DNA of 64,000 nt. It comes from Tenuifilum thalassicum (GTDB lineage: Bacteria; Bacteroidota; Bacteroidia; Bacteroidales; Tenuifilaceae). The DNA lies in contig NZ_CP041345.1 in assembly GCF_013265555.1 (NCBI RefSeq), positions 682,001-746,000 on the forward strand, given 5' to 3'. Below are positions 37,293 through 45,563 of the stretch, in pieces. The notes beneath the pieces were generated by a model that saw nothing but the letters and a program-made list of their open reading frames with translations, was not told the origin of the DNA and made no database searches. Made by a program: the position numbers and the translations under genes. How positions within the stretch are numbered: the stretch's first letter is position 1; each line of letters begins with the position of its first letter.

Positions 37293-37990
37293 TGGCACTT
37301 GTTTACGATAAGATTTGTCATGGTAGCCTTGCCATTCTGATTGACCCAGATAAAGAGGGAAGTGTAGATATAGATAAAATTATTGAAAACGCTGAGAAAT
37401 CGGGGGCGTCGTTACTGTTTGTAGGAGGAAGTTTGGTAAACAGTCCGCTACATGAGTTTGTTGAACGCGTTAAGAGAATGACATCGCTTCCTGTTGTCCT
37501 TTTCCCAGGTAGTGCCATGCAGTTCTCCCCAAAGGCCGATGGGATTCTTTTCCTATCGTTAATCTCAGGCCGAAACCCAGAGTTTCTTATCGGGCAACAT
37601 GTGAATGTGGCTGCAATGGTAAAGCAAAGCAATATAGAGGTTATCCCAACAGGATACATACTAGTAGATGGAGGAACTCCAACCTCAGTACAATACATGA
37701 GCCAAACCATGCCAATACCCTCGAACAAGCATGAGATTGCTGTCTCAACAGCAATTGCAGGCGAACTGCTTGGTTTGAAAGCAATTTATCTTGAAGCTGG
37801 AAGCGGAGCATTAAACCCAGTTCCATTAAAAATGATAGAGAAGGTAAAAGAGAATATTTCAATCCCCTTAATAGTTGGTGGTGGAATAAAAACACCACAA
37901 CAGGTTACCTACGCCCTTAGTGCAGGAGCTAATCTTGTGGTGGTTGGTAATGCCCTTGAGAAAAATCCCTTGCTATTAACACGCAGCTGA
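37292..37990 (+). CDS. pcrB: PcrB/GGGP-synthase-like prenylglyceryl phosphate synthase
   Basis: A TIM-barrel enzyme that joins a prenyl diphosphate to glycerol-1-phosphate, first described for archaeal ether lipids. The 232 residues include GSLAILIDPDKEGSVDIDK, FVGGSLVNSPLHEFV, LPVVLFPGSAMQF, YLEAGSGALNPVP, and the phosphate site LIVGGGIKTPQQ. The ATG at 37292 overlaps the previous stop (TAATG), so I choose it over an earlier in-frame ATG at 37256. It converges on the PafA-like gene with no bases between stop codons. Whether it makes heptaprenyl- or geranylgeranyl-glyceryl phosphate cannot be read. Confidence 0.88.
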   Translation: MALVYDKICHGSLAILIDPDKEGSVDIDKIIENAEKSGASLLFVGGSLVNSPLHEFVERVKRMTSLPVVLFPGSAMQFSPKADGILFLSLISGRNPEFLIGQHVNVAAMVKQSNIEVIPTGYILVDGGTPTSVQYMSQTMPIPSNKHEIAVSTAIAGELLGLKAIYLEAGSGALNPVPLKMIEKVKENISIPLIVGGGIKTPQQVTYALSAGANLVVVGNALEKNPLLLTRS

Positions 37991-39640
37991 TTATTCCAAA
38001 ATTTGTTTTATAGGAACACCCGTTGAACCATTCGGCCATGTAATTCCTAGCAATAGCGATAGAGTTGGGGCTATGTTATTCATATATACTGGCTCTAAAA
38101 CCGATTTCCGTTTTATTTTCCAACCATAGAAAATTAAGGGAACATGTGCATCGTAATCGTATGGGGAGTTTGCAGAGGTAACATGCCCGTTTCGTTCTAC
38201 CCATCCTGGTTCAAGGTTGATAACAACATCGCCAGAACGGCGCTGGTTAAAACTATTTTGAAACTTCACCATTATTCCATTGGCAAATTGACCATTTTGT
38301 AGGTTATGGGCTGTGGTGCTATTTGCAACGCCGCTAAACTCCAGCATAAAATCGGAAACCCTTTGTTGTACATCTTCAAGTTTCAGGTTAGAGTCTTCAA
38401 TTAGCTTTCGGTTGAGGTAAATTTGTTTATCGTGATAGCCAACCACCCAGTTGCCTTGACCATAAACAGCATTAAGATAGGTTTTCAAAAGTATCATTGC
38501 TTTTTGTGGGTCGAAATAACCACCAGGTATTTTCGATTTCTCCAAGTAATCAGGAGTTGAAGCCACACCCTGGTCGGAGGTTAAAACAACAAGGCAGTTC
38601 TGTAAGCCAACTGTGGCATCGATAAAATTAAGGAAATGCTCCATCTCCTTGTCGAGGCGCAGGTATGTGTCCTCCATTTCAATGGAGTGGGGTCCAAACT
38701 TGCCACCAATGTTTCGATTTGCGCTAAAGGTGACACAAAGCAAATCGGTGTGTTCATCTGCCCCTAGGTCTTCGCCTGCAATTGCAGCAATGGCCAAGTC
38801 TTTTGTAAGAAGATTACCATAAGGTGACTCTAGTAACGAGCTAAAATCGGTTTTGGGTTTAGGGTTTCCTATTACACCATTTACCATCCCTTTTAGCTTC
38901 TCAAGCAGGGTCTTCTTCTTTTCCTCCGATTTTACTGATGCAGTATCGGCTTCTTCGTAATTCTCAATAGGTTGAAGGGCTTTCCACTCACGTTCGGTAT
39001 ATAGCTTGGAAAATCCTTTTGTGTTGAACGTATCGACCCATGCTGGTAGTGTTTCAGTAAAATAGCTACTGCTTACCCATAAACCTTTTTCGGTATCGAA
39101 CCAAAATATACCATTTGCACTATGCCCGGCAAGCAGAATAGCAGAACCCGCATCGAGCGCAATGCTAATAACCTTGGAGTGTGGGTTACTTAACCTGAGC
39201 TCATCGCCAAAGGTACTTGTAACCAAATTTTTAGCTGAATATTTTCCACTGAAATAGCTTCCGCCAATAGTACTTACCTTTTCTTCGTAAACAGCATTGA
39301 TTTCTTCGCCTGAATAACGCGAAAACCACTTGTCGGAAATAATTCCATGAACCGAAGGGTTGGAACCTGTTGAAATTGTGGCTAATCCAGGGTAGGGCTG
39401 AGTGAGAAGATAGTTATAGCGAGCATTCCGGCAATAGGTGCCATCGTTTACCAAACGCTTGAACCCATTGTCACTAAATTTATTCCAGTATCGGTTTAGG
39501 TAGTCGAAACGCATTTGGCTTACTACTATTTCAATAATCAGTTTTGGTTTTTCCGATGGGATTGACCTATTTATCTGTGCTTGTGAGGAACTATTAATCA
39601 ACAAAAAAAGAAGGAGTGAATACAACGAAAAAAGGCGCAT
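37991..39640 (-). CDS. PafA-like alkaline phosphatase superfamily protein, catalytic residues lost
   Basis: A 549-residue exported protein (signal peptide to about residue 22, SSSQAQ) that follows the PafA fold across its length: IVVSQMRFDYLNRYWNKF, TGSNPSVHGII, ILLAGHSANGIFWFD, FGPHSIEMEDTYLRLDKEME, VVLTSDQGVASTPDYLEKS, and SPYDYDAHVPLIFYGW. However, at the positions of the seven known PafA zinc or nucleophile residues, six are replaced: D38 by Ser41, T79 by Pro82, D305 by Arg310, H309 by Gly314, H353 by Gln358 and H486 by Ala491; only D352 remains (Asp357). K162 and R164 also appear lost (IALDAG). It is unlikely to be a phosphatase. It could be a pseudoenzyme, perhaps binding phospholipid, phosphoprotein or a partner. 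The order of segments is intact, so this is divergence and not truncation. Confidence 0.85.
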   Translation of the reverse strand: MRLFSLYSLLLFLLINSSSQAQINRSIPSEKPKLIIEIVVSQMRFDYLNRYWNKFSDNGFKRLVNDGTYCRNARYNYLLTQPYPGLATISTGSNPSVHGIISDKWFSRYSGEEINAVYEEKVSTIGGSYFSGKYSAKNLVTSTFGDELRLSNPHSKVISIALDAGSAILLAGHSANGIFWFDTEKGLWVSSSYFTETLPAWVDTFNTKGFSKLYTEREWKALQPIENYEEADTASVKSEEKKKTLLEKLKGMVNGVIGNPKPKTDFSSLLESPYGNLLTKDLAIAAIAGEDLGADEHTDLLCVTFSANRNIGGKFGPHSIEMEDTYLRLDKEMEHFLNFIDATVGLQNCLVVLTSDQGVASTPDYLEKSKIPGGYFDPQKAMILLKTYLNAVYGQGNWVVGYHDKQIYLNRKLIEDSNLKLEDVQQRVSDFMLEFSGVANSTTAHNLQNGQFANGIMVKFQNSFNQRRSGDVVINLEPGWVERNGHVTSANSPYDYDAHVPLIFYGWKIKRKSVLEPVYMNNIAPTLSLLLGITWPNGSTGVPIKQILE

Positions 39641-39654
39641 AGCAGTTCAATTTT

Positions 39655-42222
39655 TTATTGTTTTGCGAATACTATCTTACTTGTTAAAGTTTGGGTTTCA
39701 TTTTTTGCAACTAAAAGGTAAATTCCAGGTTTAATTGACATTACTTCCCTGTGAACTTTGATTTCTAATGATTCCTCTAAAACTTTCCCTTTAAAAAGTG
39801 AAGCAACTGTTTTACCAGTTATATCGACAAGGCTAATGGAAACATTACCTTTAAGATTATTTAGGGTTATTGAAAAACTATTTTCTACAGGATTTGGGAA
39901 AATCGAAATTCTATTGTTTCCCTGGTTGATTGGGATAGATGTTGGGTAAATTATGATTTTAAAAGTTGAGTCGCTAGCAACACGCAACTCCCCAGAGGCG
40001 GAGTTGTATCCATCTTTTGAAATGGAGTAGGGGTGATTTAGCCCAAATGGAACATTGGTAAATGTAGCCATCCCATTTTGGTCGGTTTGCTTCTGCTCAT
40101 TGTTAAAGCTTATTGTAGCATCTTGAACACTGTTTTCGTTAGATTTAACCTCAAAGGTTGCATTAAAGTAGGCATCAAAATTAGCAGAGTAGTTTACTTG
40201 TTGCCATTTTAGTTCAAGTTGACCAGAGCCAAGTAGATTATCCTCGGAATATATTTTGAGCTCAACATTATTATCTAAAGGGATATTTGAAAATGAAGCA
40301 GTGCCATTAGATTGTGTGGTAGCTTCATTGGTTCCAAGAACGACTTTTATATTCTCAAATGTGCTAGAGTTTATGGTTGGTGTAATGGTAACATTTCCGC
40401 TAATATCAGGAAGGGTTATGTCATCAACATAAACGCAATCGCTCCCCGATGCTGTTCCATCATCTTTAACATACTCCCATTTAATGGTGTGTGTTCCTTG
40501 TTCTAGAATGGTTACATATCTTGTCCAATCTATTTCACCACTCCATAGGTTTTGTAACTTGTTGTCGATATAAAGTTTAAAAATGTCGTAGGATTCTTCA
40601 GAGGATACCTTAAAATAGAATGAGAACTCTCCCTTATTTAGAACATTAAATGTGAGCGATGCAGCAGTGCTTTGGGAGTTACCAATACTAGCCGATTTTA
40701 AGCAGTATGTGCCACTATTAGCAGTTTCGCTGCTTCTGTTCCAGTTGCCCCCATAGAACGACATTCGTTCAGGTATTGCGTTTTCAAAACTCTCATCGCT
40801 CACCAAGGTGCCTGCATCTTCAAGTGTGAAATTTAGCTCAGTGAACGAGTTCTGGTTGACTACAACATCTGTAATAACCTTGGGCTTATAACCGTTGGCA
40901 ACAGCCATCACATCATAGGTTCCAGGTTCAATTAACCGGTAGTAGTTACCTGTAGTAGGGATTGTTTTAACCGATGAGTTAAGTTTATCGTGATTAAGCA
41001 CTATTATTTCTGCATCGAGAGGTTGGTTCGATGTGTTTTTAACTGTTCCCCCGAAACCGTAGAGTGCATTTTGTAAAAGATGCAGCAGAGCAGAGCGGTT
41101 ATAGACCCAGTGTGCAGGAAGCGATTCTGATGCAAGAAGCTTAGTATTGGATAGCTCAATAGTAATTTCCCTGCAACGGTGAAAGAAGTTCATGTAATCT
41201 TGCCTGCCACCAGCTACCACGTACCAATCCCCGCCGTTGGTGATGCCATTATTTAGGCCAGTCATATAGCCCGAAGGGCTATTAGCCTGAGCGCTATCGG
41301 CATATGCTCTTGAAACGGAAACAAACCAATCGTTGTCGGCATGGGTTTGCTGGGATGAAGTCCAAGTATCCCAGGGATAGTTTACCACCTCAATACCACC
41401 ATGAAAGTTTGCCGATAGCACAAAATGGTGTTGTGCTGCAAAATCCATCATGGCTTGCGTCTCGGGTTGCCATTGGTAGTTATCAGGATGGTTGCCTGCG
41501 CGTAAATCGGGAAAGTTGCGATTTATATCCACGGAATTGGCATTGTAACGGCGCGCCGAAGTAACAGTAAAGTTTCCGCCGTAATATGTGCCATCGGGGT
41601 TTGCGTTAGGATTTATGTAAATTTGCAGGTTATCCACCAGCTCCTTAGCCAACGGAATGGTGTTGTAGTTTGAGAGCAAATAATCGGCTAGCCTTAGCAA
41701 AAGAATGTAACCAGTGGTTTCGTCGCCATGCATAGTGCTAGTGTAGAAAACCTCAGGTTCAGCTTCTTCTGTACCAACATTGTCGGAAATTTTAAGCACG
41801 TAAAGTTTGCGACCCTGAACCGTAGTACCAATGGAATCGAGCTTACAAAGGTTGGGGTAATCGGTCTCAAACTTTTTCATCATGGCGCGGTATACCTCAT
41901 AGGTTGGATACCTATCCCAGCTTGCCATTTCGGCAACGGTGGTTGCCATAGTTAAGGATTTGGCAGCTAAAGTTGAGGGGTGAGGCAGCTTCTCAAATTT
42001 GTAACCTAACTTAATTAGTGCATCTAACTCTTTTTGGTTAGCATAGGCATATATGGTGTCGCCTTTAATGTTATCAATTGATACCGTTTGGGTTATTGTG
42101 GTGTTGACCTTATCCCGATTTGGTTCAATTAAGCGAATGTAATTCTCTATATCTTGTGAATTGCCTGTAATAGCTATAGCTATAGCTGATAAGATTGTAA
42201 AAATTATCTTTTTATATATCAT
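39655..42222 (-). CDS. M14 carboxypeptidase with T9SS sorting domain
   Basis: A secreted 855-residue zinc exopeptidase. Signal peptide about 1-22. M14 catalytic domain (about 110-390) with the zinc motif STMHGDETTGY (His165, Glu168), NPNANPDGTYY, the third zinc ligand His in SANFHGGIEVVNYPWDTW, and the catalytic Glu in CREITIELSNTK. Then a carboxypeptidase regulatory-like beta domain (FGGTVKNTSNQPLDAEIIV), a jelly-roll type region (about 480-610), two more regulatory-like beta domains, and a T9SS type A sorting domain (NRISIFPNPVENSFSITLNN). Fits the M14 group of Bacteroidota. 14 bases separate it from the PafA-like gene, so the two may be co-transcribed. Confidence 0.92.
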   Translation of the reverse strand: MIYKKIIFTILSAIAIAITGNSQDIENYIRLIEPNRDKVNTTITQTVSIDNIKGDTIYAYANQKELDALIKLGYKFEKLPHPSTLAAKSLTMATTVAEMASWDRYPTYEVYRAMMKKFETDYPNLCKLDSIGTTVQGRKLYVLKISDNVGTEEAEPEVFYTSTMHGDETTGYILLLRLADYLLSNYNTIPLAKELVDNLQIYINPNANPDGTYYGGNFTVTSARRYNANSVDINRNFPDLRAGNHPDNYQWQPETQAMMDFAAQHHFVLSANFHGGIEVVNYPWDTWTSSQQTHADNDWFVSVSRAYADSAQANSPSGYMTGLNNGITNGGDWYVVAGGRQDYMNFFHRCREITIELSNTKLLASESLPAHWVYNRSALLHLLQNALYGFGGTVKNTSNQPLDAEIIVLNHDKLNSSVKTIPTTGNYYRLIEPGTYDVMAVANGYKPKVITDVVVNQNSFTELNFTLEDAGTLVSDESFENAIPERMSFYGGNWNRSSETANSGTYCLKSASIGNSQSTAASLTFNVLNKGEFSFYFKVSSEESYDIFKLYIDNKLQNLWSGEIDWTRYVTILEQGTHTIKWEYVKDDGTASGSDCVYVDDITLPDISGNVTITPTINSSTFENIKVVLGTNEATTQSNGTASFSNIPLDNNVELKIYSEDNLLGSGQLELKWQQVNYSANFDAYFNATFEVKSNENSVQDATISFNNEQKQTDQNGMATFTNVPFGLNHPYSISKDGYNSASGELRVASDSTFKIIIYPTSIPINQGNNRISIFPNPVENSFSITLNNLKGNVSISLVDITGKTVASLFKGKVLEESLEIKVHREVMSIKPGIYLLVAKNETQTLTSKIVFAKQ

Positions 42223-42307
42223 CCCCCTAAAAATTTGCTTTAAATATAAGCCTATTTTAGAGAGATGTAGATGAATTTTTTACTTTTTTTGGCTTGGGAA
42301 ATAATTT

Positions 42308-42664
42308 TTACTGAATCAAATTAATAGATAGAGGATACTCAAAGTACTCTCCATTAGAAGATTTTACAGAGGCTATAATTGTCATTATTAAGCCAAAAAT
42401 AAAAATGGCAGCAAGAAGAATAAAGCCTACTAAAAAGATAACTAGTATACCCGCAATAACAGAGTAGATGGTTAGTGATAGTTGAAAGTTAAGTGCTGCT
42501 TTACCTTGCCTGTCAACCTCGGCATACTCGTCCTTTTTAAGAAGCCAGAATACAAGGGGGCCAATGATATGTCCAAAGGGAACAATAAGTCCCGATAGCG
42601 CAGAGAGATGGCAGAGCATGCTAAATGTTCGTTCGTCGTTGTTAATGTAGTTAATCTGTTCCAT
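42308..42664 (-). CDS. DUF4870 membrane protein (118 aa)
   Basis: The ATG at 42664 (MEQINYINNDERTFSML) is preferred to an in-frame start 54 bases upstream that would add no recognisable sequence. Characteristic DUF4870 pattern: LCHLSALSGLIVPFGHIIGPLVFWLLKK, DRQGKAALNFQLSLTIYSVI and a C-terminal IFGLIMTIIASVKS, with three membrane segments. Function unknown; related families include Tic20-like proteins. It sits alone between T9SS-cargo and ettA. Confidence 0.85.
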   Translation of the reverse strand: MEQINYINNDERTFSMLCHLSALSGLIVPFGHIIGPLVFWLLKKDEYAEVDRQGKAALNFQLSLTIYSVIAGILVIFLVGFILLAAIFIFGLIMTIIASVKSSNGEYFEYPLSINLIQ

Positions 42665-42769
42665 AATAAAAGTATTCTTTACAGTAAAAATACGATATCC
42701 TGGGTTAATTTGCTGCACTAGTTCATAAAAAATTGATATTTCATTTTGGTAACATTGTGGATAAGATAA

Positions 42770-42793
42770 AATGCCGACAATTTTGTCGGCATT
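42770..42793 (-). terminator. Rho-independent terminator of ettA
   Basis: AATGCCGACAA (42770-42780) pairs with TTGTCGGCATT (42783-42793), followed on the minus strand by TTTTATC. Located just past the ettA stop. Confidence 0.75.
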
Positions 42794-42798
42794 CTCTA

Positions 42799-44472
42799 TT
42801 ATTCCATCAATTTACGATACTTTATTCGATGAGGAGTGTCATCGCCTAGGCGTTTTTTCTTGTTCTCCTCATATTCGGAGTAGCCACCTTCAAAGAAGTA
42901 GACCTGTGAATTGCCCTCAAAGGCAAGAATGTGCGTAGCAATACGGTCGAGGAACCAGCGGTCGTGCGAAATTACCACAGCGCACCCAGCAAAGTTTTCT
43001 AGACCTTCTTCAAGGGCACGTAGTGTATTTACGTCGATATCGTTGGTGGGCTCGTCGAGCAGAATCACGTTGCCCTCTTCTTTTAGAGCAAGGGCAAGGT
43101 GTAGCCTATTCCGTTCGCCACCCGATAGCATCCCACACTTTTTTTCTTGGTCGGCTCCAGAGAAGTTGAATCGGGCCACGTATGCGCGTGCATTTATTTG
43201 TCGGCCGCCAAGAATGATATTATCGGCACCTCCTGAAATTACCTCAAAGACCGTTTTTTCAGGGTCAATCGCTTTATGCTGCTGGTCGACATAGGCCAAT
43301 TTAACAGTTTCACCAACGCGGAAATCGCCGCTATCGGGTTTTTCAAGGCCCATTATTAGGCGGAAAAGAGTTGTTTTACCAGCACCATTGGGGCCAATAA
43401 CTCCCACAATGCCGTTTGGTGGAAGTTTAAACGATAGGTTTTCGAAAAGTAGCTTATCGCCATAAGCCTTAGAAACATTATTGGCTTCAATAACCAAATC
43501 GCCAAGACGGGGACCGTTTGGTATGAATATCTCCAACTTCTCCTCTTTCTGTTTTACATCTTCGTTAAGGAGTTTGTCGTACGCCGAAAGGCGAGCTTTC
43601 GATTTTGCATGACGGGCTTTAGGCGACATGCGAACCCATTCAAGCTCTCGTTCAAGTGTCTTACGCCGTTTGCTTTCCTGTTTCTCTTCCTGCGCCAAAC
43701 GTAACGATTTTTGCTCTAGCCACGAAGAGTAGTTTCCCTTCCAGGGGATTCCTTCGCCGCGGTCAAGCTCCAGAATCCATCCTGCAACATTGTCGAGGAA
43801 GTAACGGTCGTGGGTAATGGCAATAACTGTTCCCTTATATTGTTGTAGGTGCATTTCGAGCCACTGTACCGATTCGGCATCGAGGTGGTTTGTGGGTTCA
43901 TCGAGAAGAAGAACATCGGGTTGTTGGAGAAGGAGGCGGCATAGGGCCACACGGCGTCGTTCACCACCAGATAGAACCTTTACAGGGGTATCGGCATCGG
44001 GACAGCGGAGGGCATCCATTGCGCGTTCCAATTTAGAGTCGAGGTTCCACGCATCAAGCTGTTCAAGCTTATCGGTTAGCTCTCCTTGTCGCTCAATGAG
44101 CTTATTCATCTCCTCATCGCTCATGGGTTCAGCAAACTTGGCGTTTACCTCCTCATACTCTTTTAGCAGGTCAACCACTTCCTGAACACCTTCCTCAACA
44201 ACCTGACGCACAGTTTTATTGTCGTCGAGGTGTGGCTCTTGTTCAAGGTAACCCACTGAATAGCCAGGCGAGAAAACTACTTCACCCTCATAAGATTTCT
44301 CAACCCCAGCAATAATCTTCATCAATGTCGATTTACCTGAACCATTTAAACCAATGATGCCAATTTTAGCACCATAGAAAAACGATAGGTAAATGTTGTT
44401 CAGCACCTTTTTGTGAGGTGGAAAGGTTTTGCTTACCCCCACCATTGAAAAAATAATTTTTTCGTCGGCCAT
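42799..44472 (-). CDS. ettA: Energy-dependent translational throttle protein EttA
   Basis: ABC-F ATPase that binds the ribosomal E-site region and gates the first peptide bond in response to ATP/ADP ratio. The 557 residues hold two ATP-binding cassettes: Walker A IGLNGSGKSTLMKIIAG and IGPNGAGKTTLFRLIMG; signature motifs LSGGERRRVALCRLLLQ and LSGGERNRLHLALALK; Walker B LLLDEPTNHLDAESVQWLE and ILLDEPTNDIDVNTLRALEE. The linker between them (about residues 245-320) with KSLRLAQEEKQESKRRKTLE and ARHAKSKARLSAYDKLL, and the C-terminal end HRIKYRKLME, are those of EttA and not of the larger Uup. Confidence 0.95.
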   Translation of the reverse strand: MADEKIIFSMVGVSKTFPPHKKVLNNIYLSFFYGAKIGIIGLNGSGKSTLMKIIAGVEKSYEGEVVFSPGYSVGYLEQEPHLDDNKTVRQVVEEGVQEVVDLLKEYEEVNAKFAEPMSDEEMNKLIERQGELTDKLEQLDAWNLDSKLERAMDALRCPDADTPVKVLSGGERRRVALCRLLLQQPDVLLLDEPTNHLDAESVQWLEMHLQQYKGTVIAITHDRYFLDNVAGWILELDRGEGIPWKGNYSSWLEQKSLRLAQEEKQESKRRKTLERELEWVRMSPKARHAKSKARLSAYDKLLNEDVKQKEEKLEIFIPNGPRLGDLVIEANNVSKAYGDKLLFENLSFKLPPNGIVGVIGPNGAGKTTLFRLIMGLEKPDSGDFRVGETVKLAYVDQQHKAIDPEKTVFEVISGGADNIILGGRQINARAYVARFNFSGADQEKKCGMLSGGERNRLHLALALKEEGNVILLDEPTNDIDVNTLRALEEGLENFAGCAVVISHDRWFLDRIATHILAFEGNSQVYFFEGGYSEYEENKKKRLGDDTPHRIKYRKLME

Positions 44473-44481
44473 ATAATTTTA

Positions 44482-44497
44482 TTTTTCAGCTGAAAAA
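44482..44497. repeat. Perfect 16-base palindrome before ettA
   Basis: TTTTTCAGCTGAAAAA, no spacer, 10 bases upstream of the ettA ATG. It overlaps the expected translation or transcription start zone and could be a regulatory site, although runs of A and T raise the chance of coincidence. Confidence 0.35.
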
Positions 44498-44499
44498 AT

Positions 44500-44531
44500 A
44501 ACCGCCGGCAAGGAAAAACCAGCCGGCGGTT
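44500..44531 (-). terminator. Rho-independent terminator of the gene at 44553
   Basis: Ten-base-pair GC-rich stem AACCGCCGGC (44500-44509) / GCCGGCGGTT (44522-44531), 12-base loop, followed on the minus strand by TATTTTTTC. It lies 21 bases past the stop of the unknown exported gene and separates it from ettA. Confidence 0.8.
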
Positions 44532-44552
44532 TAAAATACTTTTTATGCGGGT

Positions 44553-45398
44553 TTATTTATTGATTTTAGCAAAATCTTTTGCTAGGAATCCATCCCCTTT
44601 CGATTTAGAAATTTTGTGCATATCGTAATAGTATAGTATACCATCTTCGGCTCCTATTATCATTTTCCAAACACGGCATTGCAATCTGCTACCTTCAGGC
44701 CCAACCTTGTGAAGGAACAGAACATTTGGATTACGTTCTTGAATAGCTTTCTGAATATCTTCGGGATTAACTACCTTTATTGTGTATTTGTAGTTTTTAC
44801 GAATTTCGGTAAGTGCACGAGTCGATTTCTCTAGTGAGTTCTCAGTAACCCAAAGCTCCTTGCTTTTTACTTGCTTAATGTTTTTATTGTAGAACTTAAA
44901 GGCGTTCTTTTTTATAAGTTTAGGATTATCGTTTATGGCTTTAATGTAGTTCTGCATAAAAAGAATAAGTCCTTCAAGTTTATAGGTGTAAGTTCCCTCG
45001 TCTAAATCTTTGTAGCTTAAAGGAACAGAGCAAATATCAGGCATGTCAGTAATTTTACTTACAGCTGCACCCAACGAAGCGCTAAGGAAATTATAGGTAG
45101 GGGCGGGCTTGTCGTTATCGAAACGCATTTGGATTAGCACCAAAAACGATTTATCAATATCCTTACGCATCTCTTCAAACTCTTTGGCTGTGATAAATTT
45201 ATAAGGTGTAATTTTCCAAGAGCGTTCAACCGCATCACGTATTTCAAGGTTATATTGCGAAACCGGATTATTCTCTAGAACAACATAAGTTGTAGACGAT
45301 AAGAAAGTTTTAACATCTTCTGGTCTAACCAAGTTTCGTTGTGCTGAACCCCATAAGGTTAGGGATATCATCGCAATAATTAATGATAATCTTTTCAT
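44553..45398 (-). CDS. Exported protein of unknown function (281 aa)
   Basis: Starts at the ATG at 45398 (MKRLSLIIAMISLTLWGSAQ), a clear signal peptide; an upstream in-frame start would put residues ahead of it. The mature sequence contains a repeated pattern of TYVVLENNPVSQYNLEIRD..., KDIDKSFLVLIQMRF and GEGTYTYKL-like segments (DEGTYTYKLEGLILFMQNY), and a region LEKSTRALTEIRKNYKY. No domain recognised. The pattern resembles Bacteroidota-specific exported proteins without assigned role. Ends at a strong terminator. Confidence 0.75.
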   Translation of the reverse strand: MKRLSLIIAMISLTLWGSAQRNLVRPEDVKTFLSSTTYVVLENNPVSQYNLEIRDAVERSWKITPYKFITAKEFEEMRKDIDKSFLVLIQMRFDNDKPAPTYNFLSASLGAAVSKITDMPDICSVPLSYKDLDEGTYTYKLEGLILFMQNYIKAINDNPKLIKKNAFKFYNKNIKQVKSKELWVTENSLEKSTRALTEIRKNYKYTIKVVNPEDIQKAIQERNPNVLFLHKVGPEGSRLQCRVWKMIIGAEDGILYYYDMHKISKSKGDGFLAKDFAKINK

Positions 45399-45511
45399 AT
45401 TAGTTGATTTTATTATCGTTTTATGCAAATTTAAAAACTTTTCTGCATTTAAATTTAATTTTCACATAGATTATAAAATAGGGTAAAAATATGTTGTCTA
45501 GCATTTTTTTT

Positions 45512-45519
45512 TACCTTTG
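45512..45519 (+). promoter_or_regulatory. -7 promoter element of the OlsF-like gene
   Basis: TACCTTTG, an exact TAnnTTTG match, 44 bases upstream of the ATG at 45564. The best -33 candidate (TTG, 45494-45496) is closer than usual. Confidence 0.45.
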
Positions 45520-45563
45520 CTGCGGTGGGCTAAAATTTTGCATGGTCAATCAAAATTTAGATT

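Noticed and set aside
37991-39640. PafA-like gene as a pseudogene
   Set aside because: The frame, signal peptide and all structural segments are intact; only active-site residues differ, which suits a maintained pseudoenzyme better than decay.
43817-44185. 122-codon plus-strand frame opposite ettA, rich in Arg and Ser
   Set aside because: Antisense shadow of a conserved ABC-F gene; no independent evidence.
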